Positions 34,721-47,007 are shown, counted from the first letter of the stretch. The stretch is 64,000 nucleotides of DNA from Sambucus nigra (GCA_949130495.1 OX422223.1:81004751-81068750), one strand, 5' to 3'. Made by a program: numbers and translations. Notes: generated by a model not told the origin, from the sequence alone.

Positions 34721-36328
34721 CGATGTCACTAGAAATGTTACCATCCAGTTTTTTCCACTTAAGACTACTATAAAAAGTCTCCATACCGAAGAAATTATAT
34801 TTAAAAATATGAGAGAAACCATACTTAGTGATCCCTCATAAGTAGAATGTAGTAGTAAGGCTAGCTCTAGCTTATTAAAACAAGCTCCAGAAATTACACC
34901 AAGAAGATCATTTGAAAAAAAAAGATTTAGTTAAAGGGAAAGATATAATCAAGAACTTTAGGCATGAACCCTCAGAATTAGACATGAAGACATTTAAAGA
35001 ACATCTTAAAAAAAGTCACTCTATTAAATTCCAATATAAGGATAGATTTAATATGATATCTCAAGACCACATATTAAAATTAAAAGAATCTAAGAATACC
35101 AAAGAACCTCTTAAAAACCTTAGATTAATAGAAGAAAATTAAAAAAATATTAATCCCAACTACATAGGTAGGTCCTGCTAACCAGAAAATTGGAACCATT
35201 AGTACGATGAATCATGCTTCTAGACTCTTTAGTAAACCAATAGGAATAAATATTACTATTTATTCAAATATTCTAGTGAAGACTAAACCTCATTATATAA
35301 AAGATTTATCAACTAGTGATAAGAGTTTTACTCCTGTTAAGACCATGGCAAGTCAAGCAATAAACCCAGTTGGAATATGCCTTAATGTAGATAATGTCTA
35401 AGATAGAAAGAAAGCCATAGATGAATGGCATAACCAAAGGAATATGTAATTTGCATCTAATGAACAATGGGATGAAAGTTCATGTAAACAAGATGCAAAG
35501 AAATGCAATAGAGCAATTACTAAGAATAATTTAGACAGTCTTAGACAAGCTATAGATGTAGAATCCATAGCTAAAGTTGAGAAAATGAGACAACGTCAAG
35601 ATGAAAGATCAATTGAAGAATATATTCAATTATTTATAACAGAATTCATTGGAGCTGAACATTTAGCTCAAGAAAATGAACAAGACTTAGCAAAAACTAA
35701 GCTAGCTCTTCTTAGTATTTACAAACTAGATAAAATCAATGAATATAACAATAATTATGAACAACTATATTACAAAATTAAATAATTTGTAGAGACCTTA
35801 AAAGATGAATATTTTAGAAAACTTCCAGCTATTGGACAAATCCTAATCGATGAATACAGGATTTGGCCAAGAGTTGATGGAGTTAAGAATAACTCCCTTG
35901 AGAAGGAATTAATTTTGCCAAAGACTATATAATATCTAAAAGACGAGATATAACTTAAGGAAAGTTAATTGAAGAAACCTTCAAATAGATTCCTCCAATT
36001 AAAGATGAAAGAGACATTGCACCAATCCAATGGGGATGTGGTAGTGAATCTAAAGATAAGAAATTCAAAACGATTAAGCTAGATTGGAAACAAAATAAGT
36101 TTAAGACTATGCCTTTAAGTTTTTCAAAGATATATAGATTCAGACCAACTACTACCTTTAGATAAAGGAATTTCAGAGCTAAGAAAAATAGATTTAACCA
36201 AAGAAGATATTTTAAGAAGAATACCAATAAACATAAGAAAGCACCTAATTATAGGAAAGAAAAAGAAGTAGCTCAACCAAAGACTTCTACCAAAGAATAT
36301 TGAACTTGTGATAAAAAAAGGACACTTT
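34721..36328 (+). pseudogene. Pararetrovirus coat-protein region, first part
   Basis: Includes Lys-rich frames at 34912-35142 and 35207-35401, then a helical, charged segment (35585-35785 and beyond) resembling caulimovirid capsid proteins, with an IDEYRIWP-like string near 35850. A strongly basic Arg/Lys-rich tail follows near 36170-36270, then the start of a CCHC zinc finger (CDKKGH, after a frameshift in an A7 run at 36312-36318). The zinc finger is cut at 36328 by a solo LTR. Stops disable the region. Confidence 0.65.
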
Positions 36329-37568
36329 TATAACACCCCGCTTACCCGGGGAGAGCGAACGGAGCGCTAATGCGATAAAATAAATCCAAATCCAAAAGTG
36401 ACAAGGTATAGAGAATCTAAGTCCCACAACAACAAAAGATCAAACTAAAAATCTCAATCTCTTAAAATTAAATACCAAATCTCTCGAATTACATACAACA
36501 ACTAACTTGAAAATAAAATACAAATATCCAAAGCTCTATACATCAAAATAATACAAATATTTCCCAAACAATCCTCGCTAAAATCAATCTCCATAGCGCC
36601 CTAAAATCCGCGTTAACCTGCCACTAAAAGAAAATATGGGAAAGTACACAATAGGACAAGAAATATTCTCAACAATTATATTAACGATGAACAAAGTGTA
36701 ACAACACGAGTACGAATATTCAAATCAAAATGCAAATCTCAAAGAATTTATCAATAGATTTTCTCAAGAACACTTTAACTGGGTCACCAGGCCTCACCAC
36801 ATCCGTATATGCTTTATCAAGCCATAGCCCGGGAAACAGGAATTTTGGCGGGTGCCCAACATCCGTGCCATATTAAAATCTCATGACAACTTGATCAACA
36901 ACAACATGAATAATACCACATGAATCAAAATAATTCAACAATTATTTTTCCATATTTTCAAGAATTTATCAATTCAAACATGAGTCCAATTAAACATGAA
37001 ATCAACGGAATAAACTCTTGAGAGATTTAAAGGAGCATATTGTGTAAAACCCCATACCTCAAACCATGATGAGAAACTAACGATCACATCCTCAAGATCA
37101 ACACAAAATATCTACAAAAGCTCCTCCAAGAACCTCCAACAAAATAGCCCCAAGAACACCTTTAATCTAAGGTTGAAACTCACAAATCTTAAGGGCCAAT
37201 GTGTATATAAAAAGAAGAGGAATATAAAATATATTTGCTGCCAAAAAGTTGTGCCAAAAGTAGGTTAAAAAGGTTGCCCACGACTCCCTTTTATAATGCA
37301 AAGAAATGAAGAGTTGGAATCCAAAAGACTGCTTCAAATAAGGCAAAGAAATGAAGAGTTGGAAGTCAAAACACCTCCAAGAGTTAAAAACATTTAAAAA
37401 TCATTTTAAAATTCGTTTTAACTCCGATTTCTAAACCGTTTGAAATTATCTCCTTTAAAAATAATAACCAACATATTTGAGCAATAAAAATAATTTTATC
37501 AAAAACTTTATTTTCCTCCATTTTCCAAAAATTAATTAAAATAGATCAAAATTACGCGAGTTATTACA
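36329..37568 (-). mobile_element. Solo LTR (chromovirus-like) inserted in the pararetrovirus
   Basis: 1240 bp flanked by a perfect 5-bp duplication ACTTT (36324-36328 and 37569-37573). In sense (minus strand) it starts TGTAATAACTCGCG and ends CGGGGTGTTATA, the expected final CA having become TA. The two ends are imperfect inverted repeats of about 13 bp. There is no internal region, so it is a solo LTR formed by recombination. Its termini resemble those of the chromovirus LTRs at 11522, 14441 and 63965, but the body is a different family. Viral sequence resumes exactly after the duplication. Confidence 0.85.
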
Positions 37569-37573
37569 ACTTT

Positions 37574-37870
37574 GATAAAGACTTCCCTAACAAGAAAGAT
37601 AAAGAAAGTGTTAAGATTATTAATACAATATTAGACTTTGCAGATGAAGAAGAATTAAATATACTATATGCTATAAAAATATCAAACATGGAAAATGATG
37701 ACAATGCCAATATATATAGTGCATATACAAATAGTGATTCAAAAGACTACAGTAGGGATACTGATGACTATGAAGATTCCCAAGATACTCTAGACTTATA
37801 TATGATAGAAATTGATCAAGAAGATGATTATATAGATTTTGAAGAAGCATGGTATAAATGCATATGAAGC
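37574..37870 (+). pseudogene. Pararetrovirus coat-protein C-terminal acidic segment
   Basis: Continues the zinc finger on the far side of the solo LTR. The final Cys positions of the finger are not preserved. A long acidic stretch follows, rich in Asp, Glu and Tyr (for example DLYMIEIDQEDDYIDFEEAW near 37790-37850), as seen between coat protein and protease in some family members. Open for about 95 codons. Confidence 0.55.
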
Positions 37871-38560
37871 CCATTTTTAAAGAAAATATGGACAGTTAGT
37901 TTTCAGAAAGTAGCACAAAAGACTTAACACCATTAAATTTTATAGATAAACCTCAAAAAGGAATATCTATTCGAGATAAAAAAAATAATTTAGGAATTTG
38001 TACTAAACCTAATGCTTGTTTTGTAGAATTATTTATACAACACAAAGATTATACCAAAAGACTTTTAGCTTTTATAGATACATGGTGCTCTCAGAGTATT
38101 TGTAAGGCAAATGCCTTCCCTGAAGAATATTTTCAAAACTCTAATCAAGAGATCCATGGTAAGGTATCTAATGGAGAAACATTCTCCTTATACTTTTAAA
38201 CTATTCCTATATTCTTCAAATTAGGAAATTAGACTAACTAAACTATAAATCATCAGTTTTGGATTCTGGATCCCCGTCCTAGTTTGACAGGAAACATTAT
38301 TGTAGGACAAGACTTTATTAGTAAATATCATCCTTATACTTAGTATAACGATACGATATTACTTAATGATCAAGAGGAATTTAATATTATAGCCCCTCTA
38401 ATTGATCACAAGACTACTTTTGACCTTATGCAAATTAAACCAAATTATAGACCAATAACCCATCAGAGTTCTTCAGCTGAGCATGGTGGTCTTAGACATA
38501 CAAATCAACAAGAAGCCCAAGAATTAACTAAATCCTTACAAAAATAATGTAAGTGTATAG
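37871..38560 (+). pseudogene. Pararetrovirus aspartic protease, active-site mutant
   Basis: The retropepsin-type active site reads I-D-T-W at 38074-38085 where the family has D-T/S-G. The Gly codon is replaced by TGG, which by itself should abolish activity. A downstream GQDF motif near 38310 matches the second conserved block of caulimovirid proteases. Several stops are present. Confidence 0.65.
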
Positions 38561-38759
38561 ACCAAAAGTGTTATAAGAAGATTGCGCTTATATAACAAGA
38601 AATTTTAGAACAAGCCCAACAAGACTTATTAAAGGTCCAAGCTATATCCAAATAAAAGAAAATGGATATAGAAGTATGAAAAGAAAAGCTTAGGAAGTTA
38701 GCAGATCCTACTTTAGGAGAAAATTCCATTATCAAATGGGATAACAACTAAAGCTATTG

Positions 38760-39340
38760 TGAAATTATCCCTATTAACCCAGATGCCACTATTAATGGTG
38801 GAACCTATAAGAAATGATATTCACAAGAAGATAGAGAAGAATTCAAAAAAGATATAGATGAGATGCTTAAACTAGGCATTGTTAGAGAAAGAAAAAGTAG
38901 ACATAATAGCCTTGGCTTCTACGTTCAAAATGACTCTGAACAAAAGAGAGGAAAAAGACGAATGGTTATAGACTATAGACAACTTAATAAGAATTATGAA
39001 TTTGATTCTTATAAGATACCATACAAGAATAATTTAATCAACCTAATTGAAGACATAATTATATTCGGTATGTTTGATTACAGGTCAGGCTTCTAGAAAA
39101 TTAAGATGCACACAGACAATATAACTTGGACAACCTTTAGTGTGCTCTATAAAAAAATATGAATGGTCAGTGATGCCATTGGAATACTTGAATGGACCTC
39201 AAGTATTCTAAAGAAGTATGGATAATATTTTTAGACCCTACTCAGAATTTTGTTTTATTTACATAAATGATATTCTTGTAGCTAGCAAGAGTGAAGTAGA
39301 ACATGTACACCATCATAAAAAGATTATCTTAAAATCAGAT
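38760..39340 (+). pseudogene. Pararetrovirus reverse transcriptase, truncated
   Basis: Contains the RT palm signature near 38955-38995 (MVIDYRQLN), a partial second block (MFDYRSGF, 39069-39092), and the active-site box at 39260-39271, which reads Y-I-N-D instead of Y-I-D-D, so the first catalytic Asp is lost. A stop follows the second block. Sequence similarity ends near 39340, before RNase H. The caulimovirid assignment rests on this domain and on the order of upstream domains. Confidence 0.8.
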
Positions 39341-39349
39341 GATATCACT

Positions 39350-39990
39350 CTTGATATTTAGGTTAGTTAGATATTCAATTAATGGTTTTCTCTAATTCTC
39401 TTGAATATCGATATTGTAAATTTAGACCAAGGTCCACGTGTTATGCAATAGTGGTATGAAGACCTCAATGGAACTAAGCTTCAAATTTGCTTAGAATATG
39501 TCATCAAGATTGAAACCTGAAGCCTTTTGAGCCATTTCATTAGCTTCTTTATTTAGAAATTAGAGAGCATAATTTAGTGTGACTTCATCAAATTTGGAGA
39601 CACCTAGTTGTATAAAGTTAAACCATCATAAACACATCTCTATTAACCAGTTAACTATCTTTTAACTATTTGAAAAACACCAACAAAATCAATAATAGAA
39701 GCATTATAACTTTAAATAATCTCTAGGCCGATTATAATGGCCTCACATTTCACTTGATTATTAGAACATGTGTTCTCTTCCAATCTGTATCCATGGTTGG
39801 TTTTAATAAGCTCCTCGAATTCAATTACTACCCATATTCATGACATTATCTCAGTCTTCAAACCATTAAACCCAAGCTTCCATGGACTTAGAGATGTATA
39901 TCCTATCTCATATTCTCCTTCTATCTTATCCTCACATGGATGATCTGAAAAAAAATAAGCTAGGGCTTGTCCTTTTACTGCTCTTTATGG
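39350..39990 (-). pseudogene. Tat2 second RNase H and linker fragment
   Basis: The minus strand shows SNNQVKCEAIIIGLEII (the N-N-x-x-x-x-E-A-I block of the Tat extra RNase H), then KLMKW-LKRLQ and, near 39360-39450, NTWTLV and PLIEYL linker strings. Integrase is absent. The element ends at the pararetrovirus, so one interrupted or replaced the other near 39345. Stops are frequent. Confidence 0.65.
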
Positions 39991-41300
39991 CATATATTGT
40001 AGGAAAAACTTAGAGAGAGCTAACACCGATTTACTAATTCTATTACGCAAAATAGGCCTTGCCAACATATATTTGATTAAATAAAACTTCAAAATGACAA
40101 ACCCTTATCTATATAATAGACAATATCTTAGTTTCATAACAACAAAATACAAATTCAAACATAGTTTTGCCATTATAAAATATCTACATTCACAATCATT
40201 CAAAAACTACTAAGGTAATACACTGCTTATTCTTTTGGGTCCTCAAAATCTTATGCTAATAAACTCTAATTAAGGCATCAGAGGATGTAATGTACAACTC
40301 CAGTAGCCTCTCTTCCTTTGGATGCGCTAAAATAGGTGGCTTGTCAAGGTATTTATTGAGTTCTTGGAATTCTTCATCATTCTCTTCCTTCCGATCTAGC
40401 TCCTTTTGGTCTTTTAGCTTTAAGAAAGGAGAAAATACTTTAGTTTTTATTCTTGCCGCATTAGATATAAATCTATGAAGGAAATTGATTTGCCCCAAAA
40501 TTTTTGGAATTATTTCTTATTTTTGGGATTTGTTCAATTATAGATTTATCTTTGTTATAAACAACTTATAATGCTTTTTAGTGCACCAGATATTCTAGGA
40601 AATTTCCTACATAAACTCTAAAGGAACATTTCAAAGGATTTATTTTAAGTTGATGAATTCTCATTCTTTCAAAGGAAGTTTTAGGTGTGTTATACCATCA
40701 ATATAACACTCTGAAAAGGTGCCAACTATGTCATGGAAAATAACGTCCATTCCTCTTTGGTATGAGGCCCCTGCATTCATCAATCTAAATGGAATTTTTA
40801 CCCATTTGAAGGTTTATAAATTACCAAGCACCTGAAAGAAGTCTTATGCACATCTTCTTCAACTAGGCATATTTGTTTATAGTAGGAATTACCATCCATC
40901 ATGGACATGATAGCATGACTAGTTGATCTATTAACCAATAAATCAACCACCGACATTAGATATTCATCTTTTGGAGTGGCTGCATTTAGATTTCTAAAAT
41001 CAATGGAAGCTCTTAATTTGCCATTTTCTTAATTATTGACACTGTATTAAAGAGGCAATTAATATACTTTCCAATTCGGATGAACCCAGACTTCAATAGC
41101 CTCTCTATTCATTATTTTATCTTGGTTGTGATCTCTAGAGTCATTTGTCTTGGCAACTGTTTGACAAGTTTATAGACTTTTTTGATTGGTAATATATGTT
41201 CCACCAATTTCTTGTCCAAACTAGGCAGCTCATCATATTCCTAAGAAAACAGTCCTTGTACTATTGTAAAACGGCTATAAACGACTATTGGTCTTCTTTG
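39991..41300 (-). pseudogene. Tat2 reverse transcriptase and RNase H, broken
   Basis: An open piece at 40498-40256 reads MGQINFLHRFISNAARIKTK, then FSPFLKLK and KYLDKPPILAHPKEERLLEL, the thumb/connection of a Tat-lineage RT. Upstream (40500-41250) shifted frames show RMRIHQLKINPLKCSFRV and VGNFLEYLVH. The palm blocks are badly decayed, and a YxDD box cannot be read cleanly. The element differs from Tat1 in sequence, so it is a separate family member. Confidence 0.75.
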
Positions 41301-42650
41301 CTCAGGTTGACAAAAATGTATGCGACTCTCTTATTTTTTTAGTTCTCAAATTGATTTCTATCAAGGGATCCGGTTGATTCACTATGAGTTCTTCATACTT
41401 TAATAGCGAGCTTGCCAATTCACCACTGTCCTGAGGATTTTCATCCCTTATATCTTCTTCGAAGGAATAATCAGCCCAACCATTGGTCTATTCTTTGCCA
41501 ATTCTAGTGCTTGATTCCAAATCTTTGAGCTTGTACAATAAAATGGCCAAAATTTCATTAGATTTTTCGATATCAATGGATGTGATATCCATTAAATAAC
41601 CATTTTATTTCTTCATATGGTCACATTAGATAAAAAACCAACTCATCCGTAGCCTCATCTGAGACCTCTCCTTCTTATGGTTATGGAACCAATGCATCTG
41701 CCTTCATTGGTTCCACATTCTCTTGTTAAAGTCTAGACTCCACACAGTTGGAGCTAGTGTGAAAAGGCAATGGATTAGCCTCCATCTCTTCCACAATCCC
41801 ATCCTCTTTCATAAAAAAATAACTTGTGATGCATATAAGAAGGAATAAATTTGTTAGGGTGAATCTAATCTCTACTAAGTTATGCATTGAAGCTTTGTTT
41901 GCCTTCAATGACAAATAAGGTAGTTTTAGATTTTCTAATGCATATTTCAATATCAACTAATAGTACATTTTTGGTTTACCTTTTATCCCCACTAAAACTA
42001 GATATAATAATTTGAGTCTGACCCAATTTTTTGTTTTATTTGTTCATTTTGGAAAGCATGGAATATGGCATTATATTCATAATTGCATCGTTATCTACCA
42101 ATATTTTATTTATTAAAACCCCATTTATTCAAGCGTTTATAAACAAAGGTTTGATATGATTATTCGTATTCTTAGTATGCTATTTGAACTCATATATCAA
42201 ATCTAGAGTTGAGATAAATAAGTCAAATTTATCTACCCCTGACTTCTCATCTTCACCCACTTCCATTGCAAGGAGTTCTTGTCCTTCTTCGGCTTCAAAC
42301 CTCTTTGGGAGGATGATAACCTTATTAATTGGCACTTGTTGAGGCTAAGACCCAAGCTGGATGAACTATTATTGCCCAACTTCTTAGCCATGTATTATGG
42401 CATCTATTTCCATCATATCTTCCTTTTATTCCTCACTAAAAAAGCTACACCCAACTGAACTATCTCCATATGCACTCATTGATTTTTCCAGTTCCTTAAG
42501 CTTTCCAACCAATAAGTCTGAAGAAGATCGAATCCTTTATAATATTTTATCGAAACTTAGGTATGGATTTGATGACAAGGAAGTAATACCTTCAAACCCA
42601 TTTGTGCGTATAATTTTTAGGCCTCTTACCTGGACCTATACTCTCTTTAG
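41301..42650 (-). pseudogene. Tat2 protease region and linker
   Basis: Near 42130-42010 the minus strand reads NKILVDNDAIMNIIPYSML, the retropepsin active-site block of this Tat subgroup, in which the third residue is normally Gly. Further on, an open 76-codon piece at 41956-41726 (ILKYALENLKLPYLSL start) overlaps the decayed end of the domain. The linker to RT has no features. Stops interrupt all frames. Confidence 0.6.
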
Positions 42651-43507
42651 AATCTCCTTTGTTAGGTGCGTGAAATAACCACCTCTAGTTCCTTTATCTT
42701 TGGCTTTCGTAGCTGCACCAAATGCCACATAGCAGGAGTCACTTGATGAGGCTTTATTTCCTTTATCCTCTTTGGCATTTCATTAAACTGTTGTGCCACC
42801 TTTAGGTGTAGGATTACAAACCAGTTAGGCACCCCTTTCACCTTTGGGATTAACTTTGGAATCTTTGTGGGTCCTGACCTCCCCAAATACTGATGCGATT
42901 TGGCCGCATTGAAACCAGACCTTTGCATCTGGTTATTTCATGGAATTTTGGCCTCCTAAGGATAATAAGGAGAAAAATGGTCTCGCCTTCCCAAAGGCAT
43001 TGCCTTGGAATTCCTCTTGACCAGTGAAATTTTGGGCCTTAACAACATAGCCATTATTCCCAATCTTTGTAGTTTTATTCTGTTGGTTTCCCTTCGTAAC
43101 CACAAACAGGTAAATTTCTGCATACTATTCCCCAAACCTGATGCACAGGTATTCCATAAACTTTTGATCTGGGTTCTCAATTATTTCAGGCTTCAAAGCC
43201 TTTGATTCAGCATGTCCTTTATTTTGAGGCAGTTGAATAAATTTCATGTTTTTCCTCATTTCTTTAATATTGGGGAATGTGTCATCATCCACATTCAGGG
43301 TGTTGTTCTCTTTTCTAGGGAACTTAAGTTTTCCACACCTAATCAATTCTTAAATCCTGTTGTGAAACACATAACATGTATTAGCAGAATAGGATAATAC
43401 ATTGTGCGATTTGCAATGGTTTTTTCCTTTAGTTTCATGTTTCTCTTTAACACCATAAGTTGATTTTAACATCTTAACAATTATGAGATAATATAAAGCC
43501 CCATCAA
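42651..43507 (-). pseudogene. Tat2 gag-protease junction region
   Basis: Open pieces at 43346-43125, 43180-42956 and 42928-42662 include ELIRCGKLKFPRKENNTLNV-like and YLGRSGPTKIPKLIPKVKG strings. A knuckle-like Cys/His segment (upstream near 43400) is typical of the C-terminal part of Tat gag. The region is continuous with the gag part at 45790-46750 once the LINE is removed. Confidence 0.65.
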
Positions 43508-43926
43508 CCTTTTTTTATATGGAAGAGGGACGAAACCCCACACATATTATTAAAAATAGGAGAAATATACTCTCTTAGGTGGCTAATGCAAGCTCAAGAA
43601 TAAAAAAATACTTTGAGGAGCCAATGAACAAGAGGAAAGCTTAGGAAATTAAACTTGGGCCTTTATAATAGCCCAATTACATGAAAATCTACCTAAACAA
43701 CCTTCTTTGAAATCCTTATGTATTTACAACCCATGAAATCCATCTTCAAAGCACCTCTGACAAGCTGAGGAAGATCCTGAAAATTCTCAAACATTTTACA
43801 AGAAGACATGTTGATTCCACAATTGGCCAATATATTAGCTACCATATTAGATTCTCTGAAGCAATGATTCAAAGTAAACTTGCAAAGACTAATGAGATAT
43901 TGACTATATTATATAATGCCCTTGTA

Positions 43927-44226
43927 TCACCAAAGAGGTTTCCAATAATTATTCAAAGCCTTGCTCACCATTAAGCAGTTAGTCTCAATTTGAATAAAGT
44001 TTAAATTTAGCTTTAAACAGATTTTGACACCTCTATATAAACCTAAAATATCCACTTCAGAGTTTATAGATATGCCATTTGAGCAATCATAAGCTACTAA
44101 AAGTTGACATTTACAGTTCCTTACAATGCCTCTATACCCACTAGGACCCGAATTTCCTTTTGATGCTCCATCAACATTAAGTTTATACCAAATAACGATA
44201 GGGGGATTCCATTTTATCAAGTACAC
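43927..44226 (-). pseudogene. LINE RNase H-like domain
   Basis: An open 99-codon stretch contains WYKLNVDGASKGNSGPSGYR, then GIVRNCKCQLL, SEVDILGLYRGVKICL and QIETNCLMV. This is the RVT_3 RNase H found at the C-terminus of plant L1 LINEs, with the D (VDGA), E/D and D-equivalent positions partly kept (E then N at the third, TNC for DS). Confidence 0.85.
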
Positions 44227-44232
44227 TATCCT

Positions 44233-44595
44233 CTACTTTAGGATGATTTTCAAGACAAATATAGGTAATAAATTCCCATGAAAAAATTGAGCAGGACTGT
44301 TAAACTGCAAGCTTCTATATATATTGGAAATTAAGCAAGTGACTTGATTAATAATGAGTGAGTGATTGACTAAATTACCTTCATAACAAGTTATATTCCT
44401 TCCTTTACAAATTTCCCAACAAACCACCCTTGGGATGAGTTTACCAAGACATCTCAAGTAGTCTTTAGTACCATCTTTACACCACCAACTAATGAACATA
44501 GATGAAATTGAATTGTTATCTATTTTAGTCCCTATTAAGTCAGAGAAGTAGTCCCAAATCTTGATAGTCACAGGACATTTAACGAATATATGCAA
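44233..44595 (-). pseudogene. LINE zf-RVT region
   Basis: Starts MHIFVKCPVTIKIWDYFSDL, the H-x-F-x-x-C-P-x-x-x-x-x-W signature of the zinc-binding domain after RT in plant LINEs, followed by IPRVVCWEICKGRN, typical of the W-x-I-W-x-x-R-N block (partly altered). Open for 120 codons. Confidence 0.85.
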
Positions 44596-45449
44596 AGAGA
44601 ATTATTCTTGATTCTTGTACAAATAACATCTAGAATCCATTCTAATGCCAAATTTTGAAATTTTTTAATCAAGAGGAAGGAAATAATGTAAAATTCTCCA
44701 CATGTTAAATTAAGATCTTTTTAGAAATATAAGAGTCCAAAATGTTTGAAAATACAGTAAAGGTTAAAAAATCAGGCTTATACTGCTTAAGAGATGATTT
44801 AAAAGTGAAGGATCCCATTTTTAAAGTAGTCTAAATCCATTAATCACCTTATAAGGTCATGAGTTTTAGGCAGACTTCTTTCACTTCTTGAATTCTTCTC
44901 CAAGATAAAGAACCCCCTTGGGTTGAATGATCAAGGGACTTATACCTGCTCTTCATGAATTTTACCTATAGAGAGTTTTCATAAGTGAATTTCTAAATAA
45001 GTCTCATGCTTGAAGCTTTGGTGATATAATTAAAATCAAAGAATCCGAGACAACCTTCTCCCTTGTATTTGCATAAAGATTTCTAACATGTCCATTGGTT
45101 CTTCCATCTTATAGATTCAATACCACGCTAAAAGAATTTGTTGAGAATAGAATACATACTTATAATAACAGACTTAGGAGGTTGCATAGCAGCCAACAAA
45201 TAAGTGGGAATGGAAGAGAGGACATGATTTATCAAAACATATTTACCTCCAAAAGAAAGTAACTTGGACTGACATCTAGATATCCTACTTCTAATGGAGC
45301 TTATCAAGATGCAATAATAGGTAATATTATTTCTGCCTTTGAATAAAGGGCATCCCAGATATTTAATAGGGAGAGGCTTATAATTTAGACCTGTATAGAC
45401 TGTAATAGGAGATCTCCTTTTGTCTACCTGCTTTTAATCTATTGAAAAA

Positions 45450-45790
45450 TTACTTTTTGTTAAAGTTTATAGATTGCTTTGAAATAAAAGAGTACAAACT
45501 TATGAATTGTATAATGTTCTTGAGGCTTTCAGCATCACCTGTAAAAAAGATCACTATGTCATCCGCAAAAGACAAGTGGGAAATTAGAGGGCTGCCACTA
45601 GGGTGGTAAAATGGCTTAGTGTTGCCTTTCAACATAAGAGAATCCAATCCTCTAATCAAATACTCAGCTACCAATATGAAAAGGCCTGGGAGAGTATCCC
45701 CCTTGATTTAGGGGAAAAAGACTATATTATTCTGTCCTTTAGAACCAATGGTTCAGAGACTCTATCTTCAGTTCTTATAATCTCAACAAC
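45450..45790 (-). pseudogene. LINE reverse transcriptase C-terminal part
   Basis: Reads AEYLIRGLDSLML, then PLISHLSFADDIVIFF (catalytic F-A-D-D intact) and YSFISKQSINFNKK, the conserved palm C blocks of L1 RT. Upstream the frame is shifted (SPKSRGILSQAFS) and the remainder is absent. Confidence 0.85.
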
Positions 45791-46750
45791 ATCAATTGTT
45801 AAGTTAACTATTGTAGTATGTCTTGAAAGAAAAGGTATTTCTTTCACACTTTTCTTCTATAATAGTCACATATTTAGATACCTTGCTAGTCAACTCTACC
45901 AAATCTTTGAATTTAGTGGCATCAAAATTCTTTCGAAGTCTAAATTATAATCCATTTTGTGTCAAGTTTACAAACTTAGATTCATGTAGGACTATTTAAC
46001 TTCTATTTATATCACTTTTGAATCTATTAATGAAGGAAATTACCTTTTTGTCAGGTTTTTGGCTTAACCTAGCTAAATCAGCCATGGACACCTCTAGCTC
46101 AGTTTAGAACTGTTAATGGAACATGTCTTCCATTTGTTGTCGAGTTTGGACAATGTTAGGTGGAAAACTAATGAACCATTAGAAGACTGCAACAGTGAGT
46201 AAACTATAAAATAAATACAGTATGAGATACTCATTTGTTCCAACATCATCACATTGACTAGTGAAGTTAGCAATGTGTTCCACAATGGACTGACTTGCAT
46301 CTCCTGAAAATGCGAAAATGTTAGGAATTTGAAACCTTTTGAATTTTTAATCATATCTATCCACTCATAATATGGCTTCCTATAAATTAGGGTTTGCACT
46401 CTCGATTAATTGGTCCATATATTTCATGTATGAGGTCCAAAGTTTCATTTCTCCCAACTCCCCTAGGAAATTTCTTATTTTTTGGAATAATTGTATGGTT
46501 TACTATGGGATCTGGTTGCAGCAATGGGGGCAGAGCCTATGGAGGCACATTTTTCTATACCTGATTAGGTATGTGATGAGATACTTGAGGAACTTGATTA
46601 TCAAACCTACGGTTATTCCCCAACTTCATGGGTTCTTGTTCAAAAATGTTATTGTTAATGACCCCATAGCTCGAAGTACCTTGGAAGCCTAAATTGATTT
46701 CATTTTGGTATGGCTTAGTTCTTCCTACCTCTTGCAGAGATATTCTCCCG
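45791..46750 (-). pseudogene. Tat2 gag, N-terminal part
   Basis: An open piece at 46399-46094 and shifted frames show the Tat gag order. SPLWNTLLTSLVNVMMLEQM (a frameshifted version of an S-P-x-E-H-I-A block) is followed by SKLDNKWKTCS. Near 45800-45960 the minus strand reads KFKDLVELTSKVSKYV, which belongs to the same gag beyond the LINE breakpoint. Stops and frameshifts throughout. Confidence 0.6.
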
Positions 46751-47007
46751 ATTGATTTTTTATAACTAACTTGTTGGTAAGTGTTAGTTGCTCATACACC
46801 CTCTAGTTGGTTTTTCATACCTAGACGATTGGTATTAGAGTAATTTGATATCCTTAAATTATTTCCAAAGTTAGTTTTACCTATTTTAGGCATTTGATAG
46901 ACCTGATGATACGGATTGGGTTGAATGGTGGGGTTTACACCAAACTATGGTGCATATCCCTAACCATTATAGACTACAATAGTAGGTGTGGATAAACTAA
47001 TAGTCAC
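46751..47007 (-). other. Start of Tat2 gag / leader
   Basis: A faint YEQLTLTNKL-type segment near 46780 resembles the N-terminus of Tat gag. The rest is non-coding. The minus-strand 5' LTR expected here is replaced by the plus-strand LTR starting at 47008. Confidence 0.4.

Larger units (their letters stand above)
32487..39340 (+). mobile_element. Endogenous pararetrovirus (Caulimoviridae), 3'-truncated and decayed
   Basis: A 6.9-kb plus-strand remnant of a plant DNA pararetrovirus, excluding a 1.24-kb nested LTR. The order is tRNA-Met-type primer site, N-terminal protein region, movement-protein region, coat protein with a basic tail and zinc finger, an acidic segment, aspartic protease, and reverse transcriptase up to just past its active site. 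RNase H and anything beyond are missing: Tat2 sequence starts near 39350. Stops and frameshifts occur throughout, so it cannot produce virus proteins. The movement-coat-protease-RT order is general for the family. The genus is undetermined. Confidence 0.82.
43508..45790 (-). mobile_element. LINE (L1-type), 5'-truncated, in Tat2 gag
   Basis: Non-LTR retrotransposon on the minus strand. A short A-run (seven T on the plus strand at 43509-43515) marks its 3' end. It carries the last part of RT, a zf-RVT region and an RNase H-like domain. The endonuclease and the RT N-terminus are missing, as in most 5'-truncated insertions. Tat2 gag sequence lies on both sides. Target duplication is unclear: only CATCAA is shared by the two flanks. 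Confidence 0.8.

Noticed and set aside
36329..37568. DNA transposon with terminal inverted repeats
   Set aside because: The short inverted ends are also typical of chromovirus LTRs, and the 5-bp duplication and TG start fit a solo LTR better.
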